Positions 1-10,943 are shown, counted from the stretch's first letter. The stretch is DNA of 64,000 nt from Theocolax elegans (GCA_026168455.1 CM047431.1:22137365-22201364), one strand, 5' to 3'. Numbers and translations are program-made. Notes: generated from the sequence alone by a model not told the origin.

Positions 1-1622
1 TATGTTCCTGATGCACTTTCTCGCATGTACGAGGAAGACGAGCCGGCCATCGCTTCAGTTTCTTGGAGCCAGACTACAAAAGATCCTTGGTACCTCTCAT
101 GGCTGAAAGACGTATCAGAGCGACCTAGAGATTTTCCGGAATGGAAGATAACAGGTAGCAATTTGTATTCGTATCGCGTCGATAACGAGTTAGACGACGT
201 GATGGAGGACCATGACGCTTGGAAACTGGTTGTACCAGAGGAACATAGGCAAGCCATACTCCGTGAGTGTCATGATGATCCGACTGCTGGACACTTAGGT
301 AGGGAGAAGACATTTGCTAGAGTGGCTAAAATGTATTATTGGCCACGGTATTATGCCGAAGTCGGAGAATATGTACGCAAATGTCAGGTCTGCCAACAGT
401 GTAAAGTGGACCCATGGGTTTGATGGGTAGACGCGTGATAGAGAAACCATGGCAAGTTGTAGCAGGTGACGTCATTGGCCCACTTCCGCGGTCGACACAT
501 GGTTACGAATACATTTTGGTCTTTCAGGATTTGTTTACGCGCTGGATCTAGGCGGTCCCGATTCGGAAAGCTAATGCTAGGACCATCGTAAAAGAGTTGC
601 ATGAGCGAGTCATCACACGTTATGGTACCCCAGAGGTGTTTCTGTCCGACAACGGAACTGAGTTTAAAAATAAACTCGTGGATGACTATCTAGTGGAACG
701 AGGGATTTTCCATACGACGATTCCTCCTTACCATGCTCAGGCTAATCCTGTTGAACGTGCTAATAGGACGTTGAAGACAATGATCTCGTCCTATATCACA
801 GAAAAACACAACACATGGGATGAGAAACTCCCCGACTTGGTATTCGCTCTAAATACAGCGATACAAAGCTCGACAGGATGGAGCCCGGCCATGTTAAACT
901 ATGGTCGGCAACCCGAGCCACCCGGTACAGCTCGTAGAGCGCAAGACGAGCTGGTTCAACAACGTGTGGAATACCAACGTTTGCTTGAGTGGAGTGATCG
1001 GCTGTCAAGATTACCTGAGCTTTACAAGAAAGCATCGGCCAATGCGAGTAAAGCTCATGAAAGGCAAGCCGGTTACTACAATGCCGGGCGAAGAGCTGCA
1101 TCTTTTGAAGTTGGAAACCTAGTGTGGAAGAAGAATCGAGTCCTTTCATCCAGTGCTCAAGGTATTTCGGCCAAGTTATCCCCGAAATACGTTGGCCCAT
1201 ATTTGGTAGTTTATAGCTACGGCCCAAACACCGTCAAGATACAAGATGCCCGAGGTAATGAAGAGAAATGTCATGTACAGTATCTCAAGCCGTACTTATC
1301 CGAAGATCACGGGGATGAGTACGGAGAAGTAGACGACATCGAGATCGGTCAACCTACGCTGGAGGAGGAACCTGATAATACAGTTCCTGCGAGCGAAGAC
1401 GTCTCGAACGGCGAGACGCAAGCGAGCGAAGTTCCATGCGAGGAACATGACGGTAATCCGACCGAGAACGCGTCCCCTATTAAACGAAGTAGAGGTAGGC
1501 CGCGCAAACATGCTAGAGTCGTTGCGATACCGCGAAACCGAGCGAATGTTGTCTCTAATGTACGTCACCGTGGACAAGTTAAACGTGGTAGAGGTCGACC
1601 ACGAGGTATGACAAAGCGTTAG
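1..1622 (+). pseudogene. pol: Gypsy A pol, integrase part (broken)
   Basis: The product would insert the reverse-transcribed element into chromosomes. The first reading frame, from position 1, gives the end of RNase H and the integrase zinc-binding region (H-H-C-C; HLGREKTFARV followed by CQVCQQC) and stops at 421-423. Around 410 the frame shifts, and the core domain continues in the frame of position 414, with an in-frame TAG at 549-551. Relatives have Glu or another residue there (RWI-x-AVPIRKA). The DDE triad is visible: D in VAGDVIGP, D in LSDNGTEF, E in NPVERAN. A GPY/F-type module (KYVGPYLVV) follows. The tail has two AT-hook-like motifs (RGRPRK at 1491-1508 and RGRPRG near 1590). Two lesions make it non-functional as one protein. 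Confidence 0.85.
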
Positions 1623-1675
1623 TTAGTTAGGTTAGGCTAATGGAATTTACTCTGAGATTGGAATGACCCTGACAA

Positions 1676-2646
1676 TTGGTATCTGTTTGTTTAGATGCTG
1701 ATCCAGTTCGACAGCGAACAGCTGGAGCTGTTGGTGGCCCGTCTCATCCAGAGTGGCATAAACGAGCCACAGACGCTGGAGCTCCTCCATGGTATAACCA
1801 CCGCCGTGGACCAGGCCGTGAGAGACGAGGAGGAGGAGCGACGGCGGAGGCAGGAGGACCGAGCCGCGGTGACGATAGTGGACCCGTCCATCCATCCAGC
1901 GGCCTGGTAGTCGAGCCGGAACTACCCCAGGCTACAGGCCCGATCCCCGCAGGTCCACCGCCGCCAAGGGTCAGGGCTAAACAAGAGCCCAGGGAGCCGG
2001 AGGTCCGGCTCCCCAATCAACTCCCGGGAGATTCAGAGGAGTACACTCCTCTTCGACGTCCGGGAAGGAGTACTCCGGATCCGAGCGAGGCTTCGACGTC
2101 TCGATCCGGTCCGACCCCACAGGATCTATCGGAGAACGGGGAAGAGGCGTGGTGTACCGTGTTGGAGGCGTTGACCAAGGCCCGTGAGTCCTTTAAGGCC
2201 ACGTCAATTGCCGAAAAACACGCCTTCGCCTTGTTTGATAAATTCAAGGCGAAGTTCCCCAAAGCCTCCGATAAAACGGATTCCTGGGAGGCCATGATTG
2301 AGCACCGCAAGGCGGAACGCCAAGCGGTGTCGGCCATGAGGGCGAGGAACGGCAGAGGCGTGAAGAAGCCGCTCGGAGGGCCCACGAGGATCGGCTTAGA
2401 CTCGAAGAAAGGGTCAAGGAGGCACAACGCCAGTTAGCCAGAGCTCGTGAAGAGGAAGAGCGGGCTCAGACTAATTTGGAGGGTAGAACTCCAGGACCGA
2501 AGAGAGGGTCTGAGCCGAAATGCTCCATATGTAGGGAGTGGGGGGTCCTCGATCCGGAGGACTGTCCAAGGAAATCTAAACATAGAGAAATCCGGCGTCA
2601 GAAGAAGGTGAGGTACCGCGAGAACCAGCAGAAACGGCAGAGGTAG
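1676..2646 (+). pseudogene. Gypsy A ORF3, coiled-coil Cys-rich protein remnant
   Basis: This third ORF begins about 55-70 bases after the pol stop. Three frames cover it in turn: 1695-1910 (start MLIQFDSEQLELL, then acidic and arginine-rich), a proline-rich stretch to about 2437, and a strongly charged helical stretch (EERQRREEAARR, then RLRLEERVKEAQ) that ends at the TAG at 2644. Near the end a CSICREW...EDC cluster resembles a degenerate zinc knuckle. By position it matches the ORF3 proteins of the other two Gypsy elements here, but the sequence is only loosely alike. There is no signal peptide or membrane segment, so it is not an envelope gene. Function unknown. Confidence 0.5.
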
Positions 2647-2824
2647 AGTGAAGGCGGTACCTCATTGTAAATATATAAATATGTAAGATAGTGAAATATA
2701 GTTTTTTTTATACTCCCGATGTAGTTCTTTTGAGTGAGTTCATTCTTTGTCATATCCGAGTCGTTATATCCTATCCTTTATTCGTATTTCTGGTACAGAT
2801 ACCACATACCCTGTATGCGGAATC

Positions 2825-2835
2825 TGGCAGGGGGA
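2825..2835 (+). other. Polypurine tract of Gypsy A
   Basis: A short purine-rich run (GGCAGGGGGA) lies immediately upstream of the 3' LTR. In LTR elements this is where plus-strand DNA synthesis is primed. Its position against the LTR start supports the chosen boundary. Confidence 0.55.
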
Positions 2836-3907
2836 TGTAATGGTAAGTGATGTACTCACTTACCATTATACGAATCAGGTAGGTAGAGACGAATGCTATA
2901 AATAGATATAGGCATAGCCGACGGCGCGAACGGCTGATACCCGCGCAACGATAGGAGGAATTGGGGGGGAGAGTCGCGCGCGCACGACACGATAGAGAGT
3001 ACAAGATCGCGACGACACGTGAGACGAGACATCCCGGTTGAATTGTACTTTTCTTATCCGCAAGTTTTCCGTGGAGTTTTGCCGGTTGTTTTACTCGTTC
3101 GTTATACCGTGGGTGATTTTTACGGTGTATTCTGGTGTAGTGGTTTTATACACGCACACGAAATAAAGTGATCGGTGGTCGAGGTATCTCCCACCGACAT
3201 TTTTCCTTTTGAACGGCAAAGAGACAACAAGAGAGAGGAATTGTTCTTTTTCTGGTATTCGAGGTCCGAAGAAAAGGAAATAGAAGTAAGTGGTACCACT
3301 TTCGCACGGATAGTTATTATATATTTTATTTAACGCGATCGTGCGAATAATTTTAAGTTAGTTAGTTCGCGTACCCCTTTCCCCTCTCGTGTTGAGTCGA
3401 TGTTTTCGACTCAATCTACATGCGCTTAGACCTCGACCATATTGATAAATCTTATTGTTTTCAATCATTTGTTTTTACTAAATAAATCTATTATTTGTTA
3501 ATCTATTTCAACTCGTGTTGATTTATATTCTTTTTTAACCGGCGTATTATATTTTCGTTCCTCCGTTTTCCTTCGAGTCGTATTGCATTATACGAATTCT
3601 CGCGGACTTACTTTTAATTTTCTTTCCGCGGTCCATTTTAGGAAAGAATATCATCATTTTTACCTGCTGTTGTTGGAAATCGTAATTCGATGTCCATACA
3701 ACTTTAACGGCAAGTGTGCGGACAGGTAACCGCAGCCGCTGCGCGGGAAAGATTTTTGTAAACAACATATATACATATACATATTCTATTGAGTCATTAA
3801 GTGTGCGATATCTAGTCGGCGAAATTATACAGGTTCGTTCGCCACGAACTAAAGATACGTAAGACGGACGACTCGGTAAGTTTTCCCCGGGCAAGCACAC
3901 CGTTACA
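2836..3907 (+). repeat. Gypsy A 3' LTR
   Basis: This 1072-bp segment starts TGTAATGG and ends CCGTTACA, so its ends carry the inverted pair TGTAA/TTACA. It lies directly after a polypurine tract. A TATA-like GCTATAAATAG is at about 2897, and AATAAA signals occur near 3161 and 3480. The first 33 bases form a perfect 13-bp palindrome (2838-2850 with 2856-2868). No second LTR is in the window, so the boundaries rest on the terminal motif and on similarity to the solo LTR at 11.1 kb. Confidence 0.6.
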
Positions 3908-3929
3908 CTTCTAAATTTATTTCTTCTAT

Positions 3930-4251
3930 GTATTTTTAGATTAAACGATGGGCCGCAATATTGGATAAATAACGGGTAAGTAATATTTGCATTTGCAAAC
4001 GTATTATTTATTTTTAGAAAGAAAAAAACGTAGTATACATTTATTAATTTATTTAGTGTAATGTATTAATTATATTTTAAATGTAAATATACTTTATAAG
4101 TAGATTTATATATTTAAAAAGTGAAATAAAATTAGTATATCATATTTTTTTGTTAATTTGTACTTTTTTTACAATTATTTTTAGTGTAATTCCAAAAAAA
4201 ATACGACATAAAAGTGAACATTAAAATTAGTGAAAAAAAAGTTCACAAAAT

Positions 4252-4293
<42 letters not shown>

Positions 4294-4456
4294 TATTAAA
4301 TTTTATTCATAATATAATTATTTAAAATATATTAAACTTTTATTTTAAAGGGTTTTTGCTGTTCAAATTTGGAAGATGCACTTCGAATTTTCTTGTATGT
4401 ATTTTTAAATTAAATGGTGGACCGCAATTTTGGATGAATAATGGGTAAGTATATTT
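3930..4456 (+). repeat. Diverged duplication of an exon-like motif
   Basis: A stretch near 3928-3985 (GGGCCGCAATATTGGATAAA followed by a GTAAGT) recurs at about 4396-4450 (GGACCGCAATTTTGGATGAA, again followed by GTAAGT). The copies are about 470 bp apart. The DNA between is AT-rich, with a (TA)n run at 4252-4290. Both end in a good splice-donor consensus. I cannot name a gene here. Confidence 0.4.
4252..4290. repeat. (TA)n microsatellite
   Basis: An uninterrupted AT dinucleotide run of about 38 bases in AT-rich non-coding DNA. Confidence 0.9.
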
Positions 4457-6090
4457 GTTAATATTATATTATATTATATTCCTATTATTATCATACATTA
4501 CATTATATTATTAAATTATATTTATTATAATAATATTAATTTTCGACGTTTCTTTTTGATGTGTGTTAGAAATTTGAAGTTTATGAAAAATAGAACATTG
4601 AGAATTAATACTTATTAAAATGAATCAAAACAAAATATATTTATCAATTTTTCCATTATAATAATTTAATTATATTTTTAATGTAAATGAACATTAAAAC
4701 CAGATATGTATATTTAAATGAGTCAATTTGTGATTATTATGCACTTCATTATTTTACTCGCATAACCAAAATTTTTTTATTAAAGTAACACTTGTATCTG
4801 CCTTCTTCATATATATTCTAATCGATCAAATCAGTAACTGAATAAATAATAAGAATTAAATAAGCTTAATAATAAATTAATAGATTCACCATCTTCCAAA
4901 AAGTTTTGTAGAAAAATCGAAAAAGCATAAATATTAAAATGCATAATTAACTATTAAGGAGATATTTATTAATTAATTATTAGAACTAATGTTGTTTTGT
5001 TTATGCACAATTTTCAATCATTTTTTTCGATCTGTAGATAAAACAATGTTTGCAAAGAAATTTGCCAAACCTGCTGGAATGGATTACGAAACCCTGAGAG
5101 GTGGAGGCACCCCTTGATCGCAATGTATAACTGCCATACATAAAGTTTTCTACTAGGTCTTCAATGTCACGACGAGGTTTACTATTGCTCATCTACGAAA
5201 TTGAAGCATTCTTAGGAAAACAATCAAGTGAACACATAAACGAACGCACCAATAATTTGATTGGGCAGTAAACGATCGACTCGACGAAATGGTCGATTTC
5301 TTGTTACTTGAACGAGAAGAACGTTAACAACTTATATGCTTTACAAATCCGTATTACATTCTGTTTTCGTAATGAAGGAAAACGTAGGTTCAAACTCGCA
5401 CAATTTGACTATGTCCTTCTTTATGTAAAATTGCAGATATGACTGAAGGTATCTCTGATACAGAGCTTGCAAAGATTGGTGTTGCCTGGCAAGCTGCTGC
5501 TTATATAGAGGTTATCGAAAAGTGCACCTATGCTGTTAAGGGGGTGCCATAGCGAAAAACTATCGATGAAGCGTAGGTAATGTAGTAAGCTGTAATGTAC
5601 TAGCAGCGCCATCATCCGTTGTAACATTAAATTACGCTAGAAGCTTACAGTACATGGCGCTAATTGTACATTCCACCTATCATATTCATTTACCAATATC
5701 TTTTCGTGCATTGCATTATTTTACAAAAACCATTGGGGTTGCAAACTCAACAATTATCGATAATTGTATCGGTAATGTAATATAACCCCAAAATAGATGA
5801 TAATACTAGTATATTCTATTTATTTGACGGGATGTCAGACCCAAATCATAGGAATCTGCATCTTTCAAAAAAAAATGATATTTATAATATTAATTTAAAA
5901 ATCTGAAAAATTTTAAGCGGATTGATTAAAACAATAGAATTAAATATATATATTTTAAATATATATTTTAAATATTAATTGATGAAACAATTTGTAGTCA
6001 GTAGGTATTAATCAAAAAAGGCATACAACAGATGGCGTTACATTTAAAATATTACTTTTGTATTATGCAATGTAGTGATATGTACCGTTT
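4457..6090. other. AT-rich DNA, exon-like islands only
   Basis: This stretch is mostly AT-rich with frequent stops. Two islands look exon-like. At 5039-5118 (+) a pyrimidine-rich tract ending in TAG precedes a short open stretch (MFAKKFAKPAGMDYETLRGG); the opposite strand is also open over 5001-5192. At 5437-5551 (+) a TTGCAG acceptor precedes 37 open codons. I recognise neither product. Nothing else is seen. Confidence 0.3.
5437..5551 (+). CDS. Possible short exon, unknown product
   Basis: After TTGCAG (5431-5436) an ATG at 5439 opens 37 codons that end in TAG at 5551. The composition is protein-like (MTEGISDTELAKIGVAWQAA, then a mixed helical stretch) and unlike the surrounding AT-rich DNA. 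It could be a terminal exon of a host gene, a fragment of a dead gene, or chance. No family is recognised and no polyadenylation signal clearly follows. Confidence 0.2.
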
Positions 6091-6097
6091 ACTTCAT

Positions 6098-7458
6098 TTA
6101 TTTACTGCAGTGAATAATACTGTAAATACACTTATTTCTGCATTTCGCTATGCTATGATGACGTGAACATCCAGAACGTTGTACGGTGTCAGCGTGTCCG
6201 TGGGGTTTGCCGTTGTCAGCTACTCCTTGGCACGCTGCATCTGTAATAAGAAATATGTTAATATTGCGTAATAGTAATTATTTATTGGTTAGTAGGAACA
6301 TATATGTAATAAGTAGGAAGTAAATAAAATATATAATATAGAATATAAAAGGAAAATAATGTATAAGTGAATAAGTATTTTGGAAGAAGTAATCGAAGAC
6401 TGGATATTCAATTTATGAAATTCAAAAGGGAGTTATCAACAGAATGAAAAAACAGCTGCCAATTAATTGGCACGTAACTTCCTCAAATTAAAATGTTGAT
6501 CCTATATGTAACATATTACTCAAATATAGTATTATTTAATTATATAAAACAAAATTTTATAATATTTCTAAAAACATTTCCTTTTCTTATAGATAAATAA
6601 TATTTTACGATATATCTAAAATTATTTATATTTGTTTAAAAAGTATATTTAAAATGTTAAACGAATACCTCTGTATTAGGATGTTTTTTAAAAAACACTA
6701 CATCTTTTCACAAACATAAAGAATATTCGTATAATTTTGTTCAATATTCAAATGTGATTTACATAAAAACAAATTATTCATATTTGTATATGTATAAGTT
6801 ATTGACTTAATAAAAACTGACATAGAAAGTTTTGCTTTACATACATTTAGTTAGCTCATTTAACAAATTAATTTTCAAAAAACAAAATCATTAAAATTTT
6901 TTTTTTTAAATGACAAAAAAACTAATAGATATAATTAGTCAACCCAAAAATGAATTATTCAAAAATCGAAAATTGTCTTTGAAAAAAACTACTTGGGGGA
7001 TAAATAATTAAAAAAAAAATAAATAAGCATATTTATAATATGTTTTTAGAGAGTCAAAAAATTGTACAATTACAAAACTTTCTCTATAAGGAAGCAAAAG
7101 GGATTAAATAGTTAATCAAATTTAATAAGAGAAAGATGGATAATTGATTTAAATAAGTAAATAAGAAAATAATTGAAGTGTACTTACAAGTGCACTAAGA
7201 TAGTGCATACTTTATGAAATGATGAACGTTTAAAATTTGACCAGGATCAGCTGCGTTGTTGACCGCGCCGAAGACCTGTGAACGTAGTGAACTGCGTCAC
7301 CTGGGGGGCCGTCTACTTGCGTATATGAACACATTCACAAACACACCACTCCGCGTCAGTGCATGGGTAACGTCCCCGACGGTAAGGATCGCGCGCACAT
7401 GGTGAAACTTACTCGAAGCACATTGTTTACGTGCTGGCCCGCGCTCAGTTGCCGCCAT
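6098..7458 (-). CDS. Candidate two-exon gene, unknown 62-aa product
   Basis: This is a hypothetical model on the minus strand. Exon 1 would run 7458-7413, starting at the ATG of AAGATGGCGGC. That is the consensus often found at the starts of broadly expressed animal genes (YY1-type). It lies in a GC-rich patch and ends before a GTAAGT donor (7412-7407). Exon 2 would run 6240-6098 after ATTTCTTATTACAG. The two exons sum to 189 nt, stay in frame and end in TAA. The product would be small, basic and Cys/His-containing, with no family I recognise. Frame agreement across one intron can arise by chance, so this is weak; the region could equally be the promoter of a non-coding RNA. Confidence 0.25.
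6260..7249. other. AT-rich DNA, nothing recognised
   Basis: This stretch is AT-rich with homopolymer runs. I see no protein domain, no clear repeat and no RNA gene. If the candidate two-exon model is real, this is its intron. Confidence 0.5.
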
Positions 7459-7560
7459 CTTGAATCTAACTAGATTCAAGCGCGCGCACACTGAATACAG
7501 GCGGTCCGTGCTCGTATCGGCACGGTGATTGCGTATATCAAGTATAGGGAATTCGGAACG
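7250..7560 (-). promoter_or_regulatory. GC-rich, CpG-rich promoter-like patch
   Basis: About 300 bases are strikingly richer in GC and CpG than the AT-rich flanks, with several GCGCGC runs. On the minus strand the patch includes AAGATGGCGGC, typical of transcription or translation starts. No LTR or transposon motif explains it. It may be a host promoter or an old GC-rich transposon scrap. Confidence 0.3.
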
Positions 7561-7729
7561 CGTGTAGTGGGGGAACCCATGAGTACTGCAATATAATACA
7601 CATGTTATTGTATAGGGAGTTTAATTTATATTCAGATTTTCTATGGTACAAATGACATAAATTTTAAAAATAGAATGGGCAAATAAACATATATGTAACA
7701 TATGTAAAATAAAATACATTTAATAAATA

Positions 7730-7945
7730 AAATGGGCAAATAAACTTGTGTATATGATGGCATTAGTCACATATTACTTCCAAGCCAAGGAAAAAATTTA
7801 TGCATTGTTTGTAATTCCGATTCAGCTGAAATCAACAACCAGAACACTACGAGGCACGCTCCCTCGTTGGCTTATTCGCGGGAGCGTGCCACGCAGTGTC
7901 CAATATATTTTCTATAATAAAAATAAAATACATTTAATAAATAAA
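7730..7945 (+). repeat. Hairpin-bearing dispersed repeat, copy 1
   Basis: About 215 bases closely match 20735-20945. Both copies share a GGCATTAGTCACAT-like start, CCAAGCCAAGGAAAAAATTT and a strong hairpin. Here the hairpin is 7844-7863 paired with 7880-7899: 20 bp with two mismatches, of which GGCACGCTCCC/GGGAGCGTGCC is perfect. A short ORF across it is not conserved as protein. A hairpin like this near one end recalls non-autonomous Helitrons or small MITEs, but no terminal CTRR or TSD is conserved. Confidence 0.65.
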
Positions 7946-9403
7946 CTAGCAACAGATACCTCGCTCGCTAACGCTCACTCGGTTGTATTTTGATCGTGCT
8001 TATTTTAGATGAGTATATGTAAAATAGCTACACAGCCTTTTTTCTTTAAAGTTAAATGTGACATTTTTATGTTCATTTTTTAAATGAAAAACATTACATT
8101 TTTTAAATAATTAGTACACCAATTGGGTTTATCAAGGCAGAAATTGCATTTTTATAGATACACCAAATTCGCTGTGTAAAGTTGAAGTTTATATGCATAT
8201 AAATTTTAATTTTCTTGGATTAAAGCCCTTCGACAACTTTTATCCTGCAAGGAGTTTTTTGTATTTGCACCTGTTTTAAGCCTATTTTTGATAATATTTT
8301 AATATTTTACTTAATGAATGTGTTAAAAATCATCAAAAAAGAATATTTTTTATAATATATTTTATAAACATGACATTTCACATAATATTTTATAAAAATT
8401 ACAAAAATATTTTTATAACCGTACTCTACCCTTAACACTAACAATGATAATTTGCGCATTGCGAAGAGGATTATGGTATAATTAATGTGGTGACTGAGAT
8501 GTCGTTTTTGTAAAACAAAATTGAGAAATAAACAAAATATGATAGTTAACTACCAAAGTTTTAAAATTAATCAAAATTTCTTTAAAATTACATGTAACTA
8601 CTATTGTACAGACGATTGAAAAGAGTGTGAGAACTCGATATATTTTGTGTCGACTTTCCAATATTTTGGTTTTTTAAAAGAGGTTATAGATTAAAAAAAA
8701 CATCAAAGACAGAACTGAAAATAAAGTTCAACTGAAAACTTGATCATCTAATGACTATCAATTATTTCGTGACATTCAAAGAATCCGTCAAATGTCAATC
8801 ATTCGTGAGATTTCGACTCCATTTTCATCATTATTGCAGGGGTTCTTTATAGTATATGAGCGGGCAATCGTTTCAAAAAGGCATCTCGAATCTTGATCTC
8901 GCGTAGACGAGTTGAAAAGATGCGAGAACTCCATATGTTTTGTGTCGACTTTCCAATGTTTTCGTTTTACTTGATAATTTTAAATAACTATTTATACATT
9001 ATTGGATGAGAGTTAGGCTCTTGGATAGTGTATTTGATGAAAATCTGATGTCGTTTCTGCAGACCAAGACATGTTGAACTGAAGTCATTTAGATTTTTCG
9101 TGTATAGTTGTAACACACGCTCCGTAAAATATATTTATGCTTCCAGCGTTAGCCAACATATGAATATTGTATTCGACTCTTACGGCGAGGATGTGCTGGT
9201 AAGGTATACATTTCAAGAATCATATATTTTTTCAATGCATGATCCATTTAATAGTAACATAATAAGGGCTCTGTAACAGTGTAAGTTAAGGAAAGAAAAG
9301 TATACTGTTAAATTTTGACGCTAATAATGATAGAATTAAATACAGAAAGAAAATAAATATGACAAAGAGTATAAAATAAGTATATATATATATATATATA
9401 TAT
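7946..9403. other. AT-rich DNA with one degenerate duplication
   Basis: No coding signal is seen. A 60-65 bp segment at about 8609-8675 (sharing TTTTGTGTCGACTTTCCAAT) recurs at about 8905-8968, roughly 295 bp downstream. A (TA)n run at 9380-9403 leads into the foldback element. Confidence 0.5.
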
Positions 9404-9518
9404 GGGTGGTTCTCTGTGACATCGAAGATGAAAAAAATAAATATTGCTATAACTGTGGGAATATGTTTTAGAGGTATCCAGTAGCTCTCCTGAATTTTTT
9501 TAGATTTTTTCTGGGCCA

Positions 9519-9719
9519 TTATTTTAAGTTACAGAGAGTCAAATTTGACATTTTAGCACTTTTTTGCATTATATGCCCATTTTCATGAATTTTTAGCTCC
9601 CAGGGGATGCATTTTTCACTAAAAACATAAGTATGACTTTTTTTGTAAAATTTTCCGAACTTTTCATTAAAAATACTTTTAAAGACATAAATGTATGCTG
9701 TCACACTCTTGTAAGCCAT
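9519..9719 (-). CDS. Foldback arm ORF, 66 aa, unknown
   Basis: This frame starts MAYKSVTAYIYVFKSIF and stays open in all four arms in the window (also 10743-10943, 33854-34054, 35081-35281), with a few substitutions. It carries many Lys and aromatic residues and no motif I know. Because the arms are near-identical inverted copies, the shared openness is weak evidence for translation. It may be an exon of a transposase gene captured or amplified as an inverted duplication. Confidence 0.25.
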   Translation of the reverse strand: MAYKSVTAYIYVFKSIFNEKFGKFYKKSHTYVFSEKCIPWELKIHENGHIMQKSAKMSNLTLCNLK

Positions 9720-9786
9720 TTAAACCTTAAATAGTGAAAATCAGCAATTCTGCTCCGGACTCTGGTAACCTAATACTGTCTAAAAG

Positions 9787-10011
9787 ATGTCTTTTTATAG
9801 TCAGAAACTGCCTAAAAAGTTCCAGAGTAGGTCTAAATCATTAAGATCACTTATGGTCAAAATATCCGGGAAAAGTGCCCGAAATATTAATAGAAATGTA
9901 TATTTGTTGCCTTATAACGTAGAATCTAGTAGCATGATCATTGCAAAAAAATTGATGCACTTACCTTGGAATGGTAGAAAAGTATCTCCACTTGTTTCAG
10001 TATCCATCTAA
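9787..10011 (+). CDS. Foldback arm ORF, 74 aa, unknown
   Basis: This frame starts MSFYSQKLPKKFQS and is present in three arms (also 10451-10675 and 34789-35013). The fourth arm (from 34123) has a stop at GCCTGA about 30 codons in. On the opposite strand of the same segment a short open stretch (MDTETSEDTFLPLQ) ends at a GTAAGT donor and follows a TTACAG acceptor-like site. The real coding strand, if any, is therefore uncertain. No family is recognised. Confidence 0.2.
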   Translation: MSFYSQKLPKKFQSRSKSLRSLMVKISGKSARNINRNVYLLPYNVESSSMIIAKKLMHLPWNGRKVSPLVSVSI

Positions 10012-10742
10012 TCCCCTGTAAGCTGCTAAAAATACAAATATTATTATAAAATTATAAAAAATTATTTTTTAAACATTTATAATGCTGGATTTTTAGTTTT
10101 ACATCCCTTACAAGAATTATAATACTAATCTGAAGGATTACTATAAATGTATCAACATTATTATTATTATTATTCAGCAATACATTGTTTAGATTTCACA
10201 AACTTGTCACTGTCACGTTATCATATTATTCATTATAATTATATATCCGATTTATTTATATATCTTATGTATTAAATACGTATATTTAGTTATTGTAATA
10301 ATGATGTTGATATATTTATAGTAATCCTTCAGTTTAGTATTATAATTCTTGTAAGGGATGTAAAACTAAAAATCCAGCATTATAAATGTTTAAAAAATAA
10401 TTTTTTATAATTTTATAATAATATTTGTATTTTTAGCAGCTTACAGGCGATTAGATGGATACTGAAACAAGTGAAGATACTTTTCTACCACTCCAAGGTA
10501 AGTGCATAAATTTTTTTGCAATGATCATGCTACTAGATTCATCGTTATAAGGCAACAAATATACATTTATATTAATATTTCGGGCACTTTTCCCGGATAT
10601 TTTGACCATAAGTGATCTTAATGATTTAGACCCACTCTGAAAACTTTTAGGCTGTTTCTGACTATAAAAAAACATCTTTCAGACAGTATTAGGTTACCAG
10701 AGTCCGGAGCAGAATTGCTGATTTTCACTATTTAAGGTTTAA

Positions 10743-10943
10743 ATGGCTTACAAGAGTGTGACAGCATACATTTATGTCTTTAAAAGTATTTTTAATGAAA
10801 AGTTCGGAAAATTTTACAAAAAAAGTCATACTTATGTTTTTAGTGAAAAATGCATCCCCTGGGAGCTAAAAATTCATGAAAATGGGCATATAATGCAAAA
10901 AAGTGCTAAAATGTCAACTTTGACTCTCTGTAACTTAAAATAA
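10743..10943 (+). CDS. Foldback arm ORF, 66 aa, mirror copy
   Basis: Mirror-image copy of the 66-codon frame in the right arm; it differs from the left-arm version by one residue (S-T-L for S-N-L near the end). A third frame follows at 10943, starting MAQKKSEKIQESYW, with a run of hydrophobic residues (IPTVIAIFIFFIF) that could be a membrane segment. Function unknown. Confidence 0.25.
   Translation: MAYKSVTAYIYVFKSIFNEKFGKFYKKSHTYVFSEKCIPWELKIHENGHIMQKSAKMSTLTLCNLK

Larger units (their letters stand above)
1..3907 (+). mobile_element. Gypsy element A, 3' half, decayed
   Basis: This is the downstream part of a Ty3/Gypsy LTR retrotransposon. It enters the window at the RNase H/integrase junction (the conserved VPDALSR motif is encoded at 4-24) and runs through integrase, a third ORF and a 3' LTR ending at 3907. 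Its 5' half lies outside the window. The coding part carries a frameshift, an in-frame stop and further frameshifts in ORF3, so this copy is inactive. Its pol resembles those of the elements at 22.4-33.7 and 44.8-56.4 kb. Confidence 0.85.

Noticed and set aside
1691..2427. Minus-strand ORFs opposite Gypsy A ORF3
   Set aside because: Antisense of a GC-rich coding stretch; no domain.
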